Shown piece by piece: positions 40,201-51,395 of a stretch of 64,000 bases of DNA. The stretch is from assembly GCA_009829735.1 (NCBI GenBank), contig CM020620.1:9316545-9380544 (forward strand). Direction: 5' to 3'. The translations under genes and the position numbers were made by a program. The DNA comes from Pyropia yezoensis. Taxonomy: Eukaryota > Rhodophyta > Bangiophyceae > Bangiales > Bangiaceae. How positions within the stretch are numbered: the first letter of the stretch is position 1; each line of letters opens with the position of its first letter. Under the pieces are notes generated by a model. That model made no database searches, was not told where the DNA came from, and saw nothing but the letters and a program-made list of their open reading frames with translations.

Positions 40201-41411
40201 CATGACGTCATGCTTTCTTAGCATCCGTCGTACCCCTTCGGCTACCGAAGGGGGAAGGTGGTCGAGGTCAGCCTCGGCCAGTGCCTTCAAGGCCTCTTGG
40301 TCCTTTGGCGGCAGGTCCGCCGGAGCCGCCGATGGGTTAGGCTTCCCGTCATCGGGTTGCTGTCGCTCGGTGGTCTCGGCGACCGCCAGTACTTCAAGTG
40401 GTTCCACTTGACCTTCCTTATCAGGGGTAAGGATATCTCCTTCGTAGAGTTCGGCAATCCCGAGGATAGTTCCCTTCGGGAGGGTGACTGCCTTACGGCG
40501 ATAGTTCGCCATCACTAGGAGGGACGACCCTCCTGCTGGGAGGTCTATGAGACCGTTGGCCATGGTCAACCCATGGCGCTTGTACGTCCGTAGGTTGGAC
40601 TGGACTCTGCAGATGCCTGCGAGGTCGCAGTTAACCGGGAGGACTGTCTCCGACAACTGCTCAAAGCGAGTTCGCTCGGCCAACCGAAGTGTCTTCGGCT
40701 CGACGCTTGCGTACACCTCAGCCACGTTAACGTGGCTTCCTTGTAGCGTCAGGTCCCTGACGATAGCCGTGTGTCCTCGCTTCGTCCCGTCGGCTTCTTG
40801 AAGCTCGACGGTCCTCCGGCCTGGCCGGATTGCATCAACGTGAACGTTGATGAAGGTGCACCCCAGTATGCAGGGCACCGATAGCGTTTCACATACCAGG
40901 AAGTCAACTTCCGTGGTGAGATCCCCGATGGTAACCTGCAGCGACATCGCTGCGGTCGTACGAATGAGTCGACCATTCGCGTCCTTGATGGTGGGTCCCC
41001 GAGTCACTCTGACTCGTGGAAGCCACTTGTCCGGGAGGGTATCCTTCCGGATAAGGTTGGGTCCAGCCCCTGTGTCCAGTACAGGGTAGTACGATCGTGT
41101 CGACTGGGGGTCAACCCCCAGTGTGGCTGATACCTTGAAGTTCTCCAAGGTAAACAACACATGTCCTACACCGATATCCGTGTAGCTCGGGCATCCTGAA
41201 CAGGGCCCTTGTCTGGTTCAACGTGACGGGGCTTCCCGTCCTCTCCTCCCAACCTTGGAGGTTGGTCATCAATCCCCTGACGCCGTGTCGTCGGGGCCGG
41301 AAGGTGTACCCGGGGGTTGATGCGGCGTCGGCTCAACCGCGCTCTCCGTGGGGCTTTCCCCGCGGTACTCCGGGGTGGCTTGCTTGGGTAACCCCAGCGC
41401 CCCCCGGTCAT
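37246..41411 (-). CDS. pol: Element D Pol: protease, RT, RNase H, integrase, chromodomain
   Basis: About 1389 residues from MTGGRWG at 41411 to TAA 37246. A one-base deletion near 41183 breaks this copy's first 82 codons, but the other copy (48615) is intact there, so it is probably a sequence error. From M at 41160: protease LDTGAG (29-33), RT with TTIDCNAGYW (Asp434) and YLDDV (496-500), RNase H (Asp648, Glu697, Asp722, Asp769), integrase zinc finger (His880, His887, Cys917, Cys920), core Asp949, Asp1009, Glu1045, and a chromodomain (1250-1300, KVMWVGYDSPTWEQ). All catalytic residues are present, so with LTRs nearly identical the element may be active. It belongs to the chromovirus branch of Ty3/gypsy. 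Confidence 0.95.
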
Positions 41412-41419
41412 CCTTCCTC

Positions 41420-43258
41420 TTACTCGTTTCCCGCCCTTGGTAGGGTGCTGTCCGCCGGGACATCCGGCTGAGGAGGTGCCCCCTCGACGGCCAGTACTCC
41501 ACCTGGAGCTGGCTGCCTACCCGGTGCGGGTCCGGGTGCTCGGGCGGGATACCCCCCGGTGGATGCCTTGCGTTGCGCCGCTGCCCGCCGAGACTCCTCG
41601 GGGATGAGTGGGCAGGAAGACACCCAGTGCTGGGGATCCCCACACAACATACACCCGGACGTGCCGGTCCCCCCTTGAGTTCGCATCGGGGTAGCCCCGT
41701 AGCTACGGTTGCCTCCCTCGGGCGCCCGAGTGCCTGCTCCCTGGTAGGCCTTGGGTCCTTGGGTCAACCGGAACATGGACTCCCCCAACCGGTTGGGTCG
41801 GCCCGCAATCTGCGGAGGTGCCTCCGTGCGCACCGCCCATGTTGGCAAGGGTTGGTGAGGGTTACCCGTCACCGGGGAGTACCCCGTAGTCCGCACATAC
41901 GGGACGCGCCGTCCCGTTCCTTCGTTGACCTGGAACTGGGTTCCAGCCGGGGCGATGTACGCTACCGTACCATGTTCATCAATCACCGGCGTCGCCGGTA
42001 GCAACAGGTGGCCCTGTTGGTCGACTAGAGGGTCATCCTCACCAATAGGGGTATGTTCGGTCGCCACCAGTACTGGTGCGGCCTTACGTTCCACCTTCTC
42101 TTGCCTCGGTACCGGGGTAAGACTGGGCTTGCCTCCCTCACCCTTGGGCTTCGGGGCCAAGGCACACTCCGGGTGTAGAACCCGGTAGGCGTCCCCTAGG
42201 GACTTGCACATATGCATCAGTCCACTGAAGTTCGTCCGTGCCGCGTTGGCGCCCCGTGCGGATATCCGCACGTAGTTGGGTACTCCTGCCGAACAGGATG
42301 GCCCGTAGCTCCCCTTCTCCGAGGAGCTTCCCCAGCTCGTAGTCGAGCTCTTGGATCCGGCGTCCAAACATGTCCTCATCCTCCCAGGACTGGGCGGTGG
42401 CAGTGCGAAGGGCCCGATAGTGGTCCTCGCACTTGTCCTCACTGAGGTAGCTGCTCAGCAGCTCCTTCAATATCCCACGGTAATCCATGGGGGTGGCCGC
42501 GACCCTCATTCCCGGCATCGGGGATGCCTGGCGAAGAATGCCTCGCACCCGTTCATCAACAAAGAACGGGAGGAATCTCCAGGGCCAGCCCCTCGTTAAC
42601 GAGCGCCTTGTCTGCGGCTGCCTTGAAGCTAGTCAAGAAGCCGATGACTGCCAACGGGCGTCCGTTCGGCCCCCCGAACATAGGGACTCCCTTCATAAGG
42701 GTCTGCATAGAGCGGATCGCCCGATGCGACGTATTACGCATCGATTCCGATACGGTGGTAGAGCGGTCCTCCAAACGATAACGTTCCGGAGTAAGAACCG
42801 ACCGGAAGACCTCGTTGACGATCTCCGTGTCAGCGTCCTGGATATCCAGTCGCTTAGCCAGTTGATGAGCGAACTCATCGGACTCCATCCGCTTCAGTAG
42901 GCTCGCAGTTACCTGCGCGGTCATAGCTTCCACCACTGAAGATGGTACTTCAGGCGTCGGCACCTCGGGAACCCGAGTTGCCTGGCCTCCTTCGTCGTGG
43001 GGTACTGCGAGAGGGTACCCCCTCCCCCAATAACCGACTCTCCCCCGGCGTACGTATCCGCCGGGTCGTGTCCGCGGAGTCCGCTTCGGTGCTCCGAGCG
43101 TATCGCTCCGTGTGACTCCGTTCCAACTCTGCCGACGAGTCGACCCATACCCCATTGTGTCCGGGGGTTGTCCAGGAGTAGCAAACCCGGGATTGACCCT
43201 GGTGGACTCCGAAAGTAGTCCGGCCGGTTCGAACCGTACCGGTGTGGGAGGAACACGA
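41420..43258 (-). CDS. gag: Element D Gag, left contig copy (truncated by the gap)
   Basis: C-terminal four-fifths of the Gag described for element B, with the same CCHC knuckle and RAGNE end. Relative to the copy at 48624-50807 it carries several one-base indels (for example near 42289, 42567, 43001, 43095 and 43147), increasing towards 43258 and breaking the frame repeatedly. These are probably contig-end errors rather than mutations. Confidence 0.85.
41426..41432 (-). promoter_or_regulatory. Probable -1 frameshift site, element D (left copy)
   Basis: Minus strand GCG GGA AAC GAG TAA, with the -1 frame entering pol at ATG 41411. Identical to the site in B. Confidence 0.8.
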
Positions 43259-43758
43259 NNNNNNNNNNNNNNNNNNNNNNNNNNNNNNNNNNNNNNNNNN
43301 NNNNNNNNNNNNNNNNNNNNNNNNNNNNNNNNNNNNNNNNNNNNNNNNNNNNNNNNNNNNNNNNNNNNNNNNNNNNNNNNNNNNNNNNNNNNNNNNNNNN
43401 NNNNNNNNNNNNNNNNNNNNNNNNNNNNNNNNNNNNNNNNNNNNNNNNNNNNNNNNNNNNNNNNNNNNNNNNNNNNNNNNNNNNNNNNNNNNNNNNNNNN
43501 NNNNNNNNNNNNNNNNNNNNNNNNNNNNNNNNNNNNNNNNNNNNNNNNNNNNNNNNNNNNNNNNNNNNNNNNNNNNNNNNNNNNNNNNNNNNNNNNNNNN
43601 NNNNNNNNNNNNNNNNNNNNNNNNNNNNNNNNNNNNNNNNNNNNNNNNNNNNNNNNNNNNNNNNNNNNNNNNNNNNNNNNNNNNNNNNNNNNNNNNNNNN
43701 NNNNNNNNNNNNNNNNNNNNNNNNNNNNNNNNNNNNNNNNNNNNNNNNNNNNNNNNNN
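43259..43758. other. Assembly gap (500 N)
   Basis: Exactly 500 N, the usual arbitrary size for a scaffold join. Protein frames reported across it are meaningless. Confidence 1.
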
Positions 43759-43984
43759 CCCCAGGTGCTGCACTGGTTGGGTCAGCGCGTTGCTTCGGTG
43801 GCGTGCTGGACCGCCTCCAGAAAGCTCTGGAGGACGTGGAGGCTGGCCGCAGCACCCTCGTCCAGCTATGCACCGAGGTAACCTCGGGTGGTCGAACCGT
43901 CGTGACGTTGCCGACCGGTGGAGCACGGAGGTCTACGCGCTTACGCGTGAGTGGCCTCCCTCGGGCAGTGGGTCTACCCACTGA
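43759..43984 (+). pseudogene. Duplicate 3' end of the element D antisense ORF
   Basis: Matches 36568-36791, with two extra bases near 43882 and 43895. Part of the duplicated block; probably an assembly artefact. Confidence 0.85.
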
Positions 43985-44442
43985 GGAGTGCTATTGTTTT
44001 GTGCGGGAGAGGGCCCCGGCAACCCTTATGGTAGCCGGGTAGTAGTGAAGTATAAACTCATCCCCTTTGGGGGCATTGCTTGCCTCTGTTTGCCTGCCCT
44101 GGGGAGTACCCCTTCTGGCTTCAGTGGGTGCCTTGCCTCCCGTCCAACTTCTTCCGGTAGGTTCATGCTTGGGGAGGTCATCCTCCTCACTTGGTGTCTT
44201 GGCTTGGGGAGGTCATCCTCCCGTGTAAGCTCCCTAGTTACTTTCGATATTATCGGAGTTAGCCTTTACCTTTAAGTTAACTTATTAAGGTTCAGGTTTT
44301 ACTTAGTTACCTAAGCTTAGCTCTACTTAGTTACCTAAGCTTGGTTCGACTTAGAAACCTAAGTCTGCCGTAACCATGTCACACCCTACTTAGTAGGTAT
44401 GAGCCTCACCCCCCACAGCCGAAGTCGGTGTCGGTTGGGTTG

Positions 44443-47400
44443 TTACAGTAGGCGTCGTCGCCTCATGTACGGCATGAGGAGTTGGCGGGGTATATTTGCC
44501 GTCTGTTCCCAGGTGGGTGAGTCGTATCCGACCCACATAACCTTGACGTACCAGGGTCCTGGTAGGTCCGGGTCGGTTGTGTCCGACCACGCTCTCTACT
44601 TGGTATGGAATCCCATCCGGTCCCACCGGGTCATCTGACCGGTGGGTTGTAAGAGCTTCATGTAGCAACCCAGCCGGTACCGGCTGAGGCTGTTCCGGCA
44701 TCGGAGCAGGTGTGACATCATTCATGCTGATGCGTTGAATTCTCCGTATCGGAGTGGTAAGATAACAGAGTGGTCATCTCTGTGGAGGATCTGGTACGGT
44801 CCCTTGACCGGTTGCATAAGCTTGTTCCCTCGGAACTTCTGGTGTCTGATATAGACCCAGTCACCTGTTACCAGGGTTGCGTTGCGCACCCCGTAGTCGG
44901 GCGTCGAAGTTCTTCTTATATCGAAGTTGTGTTCTGTCAAGGGCACCCTTGAGCTTAGGAATCATCCACGATAGCTTGGCCAACCAAGCTAGGTGGATGC
45001 GTTCGGCGGGTCGGCCCTTCGGTGTATCATACCGAGTGCACCTGCCGGGTGGCAGCGTCAAGTCACCGACGCCTAGTGGCATAACCCACTCCAGCGGAGC
45101 AATGTTTGTGCTCCGATGTGGCCTGGCATTGGTATGCCAGGGTGAGTACGGACAGAAGCCTGTCCCAAGTGTTCGTGTGCTCGGCCACGTAGCACTGTAG
45201 CATCTTTACGATGGTGCGGTTGAACCGCTCCACCTGCCCGTTGGACTGCGGGTGGTAGTCGGATGCCCGACGTGGTTCGATACCGAACATGCCCAGGACC
45301 TTAGTGCAGAATGCCGACGTAAGGTTTGTTCCGTTATCGGAGAGGAGTTGCTTCATGACTCCGTATGCACTGATCCAGTGGTCAACCACTGCGTTCATGA
45401 TCGTGTATGCCGTATCATTCGGGATGGCTGCCGCTCTTGACAGCTTAGTGAAGCGGTCAGACATGACCAGGATGTACCTGTTCCCTTCTTCCGTTATCGG
45501 AAGTGGCCCGAGTATGTCGATAGCGACTTGCTCGTTGGGCCCATCAGGTGGGAATAGCTTCATGGCAGACGCCCGCCTATGTAGACTCATGCGGTTACGT
45601 GCACAGGGGTGGCATCCCCTTACGTGGTCGACCACGTCGACGGCCATTGCTGGCCAGTAGAAGAACCTTCGCATTGCTGCGAACATACGTGAACCCCCCG
45701 GGTGTCCGGCTGTAGGGTTCTCATGTTCTCGTTTCATGACGTCTTGCCGTAAGGACACGGGAACCACGACTTGATGTCGTCCATCGGCGGGTGCCCGCCG
45801 GTATATGAGTCCGTCTTCGTTCTCGGAGAAGATGCCGGCCGTACCGGCCAGGAGGTTAGCACGATGACGTCTACAGTCATCGTCGTTGGCCTGTGCCTCG
45901 CGGAAGTCCGCGAGGGTCAATGGGCACGCAAGGTGTGCCATGGTATGGTCAGCCATACCCTGGGTAGCATTACCCACCATGCACACCGGTACTACCGGGA
46001 TGTCCTCATCCACCGGGCGGGTATCCCCGCTCGGGGTGTCGAGTCGAGACAACGCGTCTCCGAGGTGGTGGGTTGACCCCAGCCTTATACACCATTCGGT
46101 AGTCGTGCTCGGCCATCTTCAGCCTCCATCGGGCTAGCCTCCCATGGCTATCGGAATCCTTGTCACCAAGGTTGAGGAGCCATCGTAGGGGTTCGTGGTC
46201 GGACCTCACGATGAACCTGGAGCCCTCCAGGTATGGACGGAGCAGTTGCACTGCCCATATAACTCCGAGGCATTCACGCTCGGTGGCACTATAGTTCCGC
46301 TCAGCCGGGTTGAGTGTCCGGCTGAAGTACCCTACCGGACGTAGGTCCGGGATAACGTTGTCGGTACCTATCAACGTCTCTCCCTGTAACAGGGTGCATC
46401 CCACTTGTGTATCACACGCATCGACATCGATGACGAAGGTACCCCGTCTATGCGGTAACGCAAGGACGGGTGGGGCTAGTAGGGCTCGCTTCAGCGACTC
46501 GAATGCCTCCTCTTCGCTAGGCGAAGGGGGTTGGAGTACCTTGGGTAAGGTACTGCTCGTAAGAACCGTTAACGGTTTAGCTATCCGAGCGAAGTCCTTG
46601 ACGAACCGTCGGTATACATTGCACATTCCCAGGAAGCTCTTGAGCTGCGTCTGGGTGTTAGGGAACCGGGCATCCCGGAGTGCCCGGGTATTGGCTTCGA
46701 GTACCCCTAGTTTACCAGGGGTTATCTGGTGGCCCAGATACTCGACCGTCTGTTGGAAGAAGGCGCACTTCTTCAGACGCAGGGTTACCCCGGCGTTCCT
46801 CAAGAGGGTGAGTACCTCGTCAACATGTTGTACATGGTCATCCATGTTACGCGAGAAGACGATGACGTCATCGAGGTACACTAGGCAGTTACGCCACTTC
46901 ACCCCCGACAGTATGATGTCGATAGCCCGCTGGAATGTAGCGGGGGCGTTGGACAATCCGAAGGGCATCCTTAGGAACTCGTACACTCCACTGTGACAGA
47001 CGAATGCCGTCTTGGGGATATCCTCGTCCGCCACCGGGATCTGCCAGTATCCGGCATTGCAGTCGATGGTGGTAAACACCGTAGCCTCCCCCAGGGAGTC
47101 GATGCATTCATCCATCCTTGGTAAAGGGTATGAGTCCTTCTTGGTAACCAAGTTGAGGCGTCGATAATCGATGCAAAACCGAGGGGTTTGATCCTTCTTC
47201 GGCACAATAACGACTGGGGCACCCCATTCCGACATCGAAGGTCGGATCACCTTAGCTTCACTCATCCTCTTCACTTCTCCATCAACGATCTCTCGTTGCA
47301 TAGGTCCCGCTCGGTGCGGTTGTGAGCGGGCGGGTCGTGCGCCTGGTACCAGGTCTATACGATGTTGGGTTGCCCCAATGGTCCCCAAGGCCCCGCCTGT

Positions 47401-48615
47401 CCACATGACGTCATGCTTTCTTAGCATCCGTCGTACCCCTTCGGCTACCGAAGGGGGAAGGTGGTCGAGGTCAGCCTCGGCCAGTGCCTTCAAGGCCTCT
47501 TGGTCCTTTGGCGGCAGGTCCGCCGGAGCCGCCGATGGGTTAGGCTTCCCGTCATCGGGTTGCTGTCGCTCGGTGGTCTCGGCGACCGCCAGTACTTCAA
47601 GTGGTTCCACTTGACCTTCCTTATCAGGGGTAAGGATATCTCCTTCGTAGAGTTCGGCAATCCCGAGGATAGTTCCCTTCGGGAGGGTGACTGCCTTACG
47701 GCGATAGTTCGCCATCACTAGGAGGGACGACCCTCCTGCTGGGAGGTCTATGAGACCGTTGGCCATGGTCAACCCATGGCGCTTGTACGTCCGTAGGTTG
47801 GACTGGACTCTGCAGATGCCTGCGAGGTCGCAGTTAACCGGGAGGACTGTCTCCGACAACTGCTCAAAGCGAGTTCGCTCGGCCAACCGAAGTGTCTTCG
47901 GCTCGACGCTTGCGTACACCTCAGCCACGTTAACGTGGCTTCCTTGTAGCGTCAGGTCCCTGACGATAGCCGTGTGTCCTCGCTTCGTCCCGTCGGCTTC
48001 TTGAAGCTCGACGGTCCTCCGGCCTGGCCGGATTGCATCAACGTGAACGTTGATGAAGGTGCACCCCAGTATGCAGGGCACCGATAGCGTTTCACATACC
48101 AGGAAGTCAACTTCCGTGGTGAGATCCCCGATGGTAACCTGCAGCGACATCGCTGCGGTCGTACGAATGAGTCGACCATTCGCGTCCTTGATGGTGGGTC
48201 CCCGAGTCACTCTGACTCGTGGAAGCCACTTGTCCGGGAGGGTATCCTTCCGGATAAGGTTGGGTCCAGCCCCTGTGTCCAGTACAGGGTAGTACGATCG
48301 TGTCGACTGGGGGTCAACCCCCAGTGTGGCTGATACCTTGAAGTTCTCCAAGGTAAACAACACATGTCCTACACCGATATCCGGTGTAGCTCGGGCATCC
48401 TGAACAGGGCCCTTGTCTGGTTCAACGTGACGGGGCCTCCCGTCCTCTCCTCCCAACCTTGGAGGTTGGTCATCAATCCCCTGACGCCGTGTCGTCGGGG
48501 CCGGAAGGTGTACCCGGGGGTTGATGCGGCGTCGGCTCAACCGCGCTCTCCGTGGGGCTTTCCCCGCGGTACTCCGGGGTGGCTTGCTTGGGTAACCCCA
48601 GCGCCCCCCGGTCAT
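44443..48615 (-). pseudogene. pol: Duplicate copy of element D pol
   Basis: Corresponds to 37246-41411. From 48615 down to about 46080 it is intact (linker, protease, RT, most of RNase H). Below 46080 frequent one-base insertions (near 46078, 45132, 44890, 44754, 44741, 44573) break the frame. The errors cluster towards the gap, so this is best read as the low-quality end of a second contig covering the same element. Confidence 0.85.
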
Positions 48616-48623
48616 CCTTCCTC

Positions 48624-50807
48624 TTACTCGTTTCCCGCCCTTGGTAGGGTGCTGTCCGCCGGGACATCCGGCTGAGGAGGTGCCCCCTCGACGGCCAGTA
48701 CTCCACCTGGAGCTGGCTGCCTACCCGGTGCGGGTCCGGGTGCTCGGGCGGGATACCCCCCGGTGGATGCCTTGCGTTGCGCCGCTGCCCGCCGAGACTC
48801 CTCGGGGATGAGTGGGCAGGAAGACACCCAGTGCTGGGGATCCCCACACAACATACACCCGGACGTGCCGGTCCCCCCTTGAGTTCGCATCGGGGTAGCC
48901 CCGTAGCTACGGTTGCCTCCCTCGGGCGCCCGAGTGCCTGCTCCCTGGTAGGCCTTGGGTCCTTGGGTCAACCGGAACATGGACTCCCCCAACCGGTTGG
49001 GTCGGCCCGCAATCTGCGGAGGTGCCTCCGTGCGCACCGCCCATGTTGGCAAGGGTTGGTGAGGGTTACCCGTCACCGGGGAGTACCCCGTAGTCCGCAC
49101 ATACGGGACGCGCCGTCCCGTTCCTTCGTTGACCTGGAACTGGGTTCCAGCCGGGGCGATGTACGCTACCGTACCATGTTCATCAATCACCGGCGTCGCC
49201 GGTAGCAACAGGTGGCCCTGTTGGTCGACTAGAGGGTCATCCTCACCAATAGGGGTATGTTCGGTCGCCACCAGTACTGGTGCGGCCTTACGTTCCACCT
49301 TCTCTTGCCTCGGTACCGGGGTAAGACTGGGCTTGCCTCCCTCACCCTTGGGCTTCGGGGCCAAGGCACACTCCGGGTGTAGAACCCGGTAGGCGTCCCC
49401 TAGGGACTTGCACATATGCATCAGTCCACTGAAGTTCGTCCGTGCCGCGTTGGCGCCCCGTGCGGATATCCGCACGTAGTTGGGTACTCCTGCGAACAGG
49501 ATGGCCCGTAGCTCCCCTTCTCCGAGGAGCTTCCCCAGCTCGTAGTCGAGCTCTTGGATCCGGCGTCCAAACATGTCCTCATCCTCCCAGGACTGGGCGG
49601 TGGCAGTGCGAAGGGCCCGATAGTGGTCCTCGCACTTGTCCTCACTGAGGTAGCTGCTCAGCAGCTCCTTCAATATCCCACGGTAATCCATGGGGGTGGC
49701 CGCGACCCTCATTCCCGGCATCGGGGATGCCTGGCGAAGAATGCCTCGCACCCGTTCATCAACAAAGAACGGGAGGATCTCCAGGGCCAGCCCCTCGTTA
49801 ACGAGCGCCTTGTCTGCGGCTGCCTTGAAGCTAGTCAAGAAGCCGATGACTGCCAACGGGCGTCCGTTCGGCCCCCCGAACATAGGGACTCCCTTCATAA
49901 GGGTCTGCATAGAGCGGATCGCCCGATGCGACGTATTACGCATCGATTCCGATACGGTGGTAGAGCGGTCCTCCAAACGATAACGTTCCGGAGTAAGAAC
50001 CGACCGGAAGACCTCGTTGACGATCTCCGTGTCAGCGTCCTGGATATCCAGTCGCTTAGCTAGTTCATGAGCGAACTCATCGGACTCCATCCGCTTCAGT
50101 AGGCTCGCAGTTACCTGCGCGGTCATAGCTTCCACCACTGAAGATGGTACTTCAGGCGTCGGCACCTCGGGAACCCGAGTTGCCTGGCCTCCTTCGTCGT
50201 GGGGGTACTGCGAGAGGGTACCCCCTCCCCCAATAACCGACTCTCCCCCGGCGTACGTATCCGCCGGGTCGTGTCCGCGGAGTCCGCTGCGGGTGCTCCG
50301 AGCGTATCGCTCCGTGTGACTCCGTTCCAACTCTGCCGACGAGTCGGACCCATACTACATTGTGTCCGGGGGTTGTCCAGGAGTAGCAACCCCGGGATTG
50401 ACCCTGGTGGACTCCGAAAGTAGTCCGGCCGGTTCGAACCGTACCGGTGTGGGAGGAACACGACGGGGTCCCGTCGTGTGCCGTGTTGACATCAACACTG
50501 CCATTGCGTCCTCCGTCCGATCTTGACGGGCGTCGAGCCCGGAAAACCGGGCCTCGATGCGGGCCAATGATGCCATCAGGGAATCCCCTGGTGAAGGAGG
50601 CGGCGGAGTGAGGTCGGTCGACGACAGTTGAGGCGGGCCCCCGCCTCCTGCCGTCCGAGCCGTGCCAAACGTCGATCCGGCACCGGAAAGCATTGGCGTC
50701 TCAATGTTATCGATCGGGTTCCCGATCCCGGTTCCCGTAGTCACCTCCGGAGTCGGCGTCGACGCCGATCCGTCATCTTGAACGTTCACCGTCTCTTGGG
50801 TAGACAT
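48624..50807 (-). CDS. gag: Element D Gag (right copy), one internal TAG
   Basis: ATG 50807 to TAA 48624, the same 727-codon layout as element B Gag, with the CCHC zinc knuckle and RAGNE end. The only break is TAG at 50357-50355, after QPPDTM. Element B and the left D copy both have GGG (Gly) at this codon. Being about 6.6 kb from the contig end, this two-base difference is less likely to be a tail error, so it may be a real allele or copy difference. Confidence 0.85.
48630..48636 (-). promoter_or_regulatory. Probable -1 frameshift site, element D (right copy)
   Basis: Same G GGA AAC GAG TAA context; pol ATG follows at 48615 in the -1 frame. Confidence 0.8.
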
Positions 50808-51014
50808 AGTCACAATCAGTCCACCGACGCAACGATCACCACGAATAAGAGAGCGAGGGGGTAGATTGGGGAGAGTAACAGTATGTCACAGTCACAGGTA
50901 AAAGCTCAACACAATCGATCAGGTCGCAACACCACGAGTATAAGAAAAGGACCGGATCCCTATCCGTGTGCCAGGGCCGAAGACGGCGTCACCACAAGGG
51001 TGACGGAAACCCGT

Positions 51015-51031
51015 CCCCTGCTGCTCCACCA
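51015..51031 (-). promoter_or_regulatory. Primer-binding site of element D
   Basis: The minus strand reads TGGTGGAGCAGCAGGGG one nucleotide inside the 5' LTR end. Confidence 0.85.
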
Positions 51032-51032
51032 A

Positions 51033-51395
51033 TGTAGCACAATAGGTATCCGTCGCACGTCCACTCTCAGGGAACACTCACCAAGGGGGATCGGCACCAA
51101 CGTCACCGGGAGGCCAAGGTTGCTGTCCTTGGAGCGCAAGCCACGGGACAAAGATGGGAGCCCAAATGGGAGGGGTTTGTTGTTCTACCTTGGCCGGCGG
51201 TGGATTCGCCACCGGCCCCCTCGTTATAAACCCTCGGAGACACTACTAACTACCCTCCACCCCAAGATGCAAGTCCCTCTGGTCATACGTAACTTATAGA
51301 TACCGTGACCAGTTCGGACTCTCAAATTGAAAGTTAAGGATTAGAAGTAGCCCCCCTGATATTAGGGTCACAATACGGACAACCATATTGCTACA
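51033..51395 (-). repeat. 5' LTR of element D (363 bp)
   Basis: Differs from the 3' LTR by one base by eye (CATATTGC versus CATTTTGC near the outer end). TSD GCTGT follows at 51396-51400. Confidence 0.95.

Larger units (their letters stand above)
33396..51395 (-). mobile_element. Ty3/gypsy element D, nested in element C, containing an assembly gap and duplication
   Basis: LTRs of 363 bp at 51033-51395 (5') and 33396-33758 (3') with TGTAGCA/TGCTACA ends are flanked by TSD GCTGT at 33391-33395 and 51396-51400. They differ at one base by eye, so the insertion is recent. On the minus strand: LTR, PBS, gag, pol, antisense ORF (+), PPT, LTR. The internal region appears twice around a 500-N gap (36568-43258 and 43759-50463); merging these gives an element of about 10.8 kb. 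Confidence 0.95.

Noticed and set aside
43759..50463. True tandem duplication of element D internal region
   Set aside because: Differences concentrate towards the gap from both sides, as expected for unpolished contig ends; kept only as an alternative.
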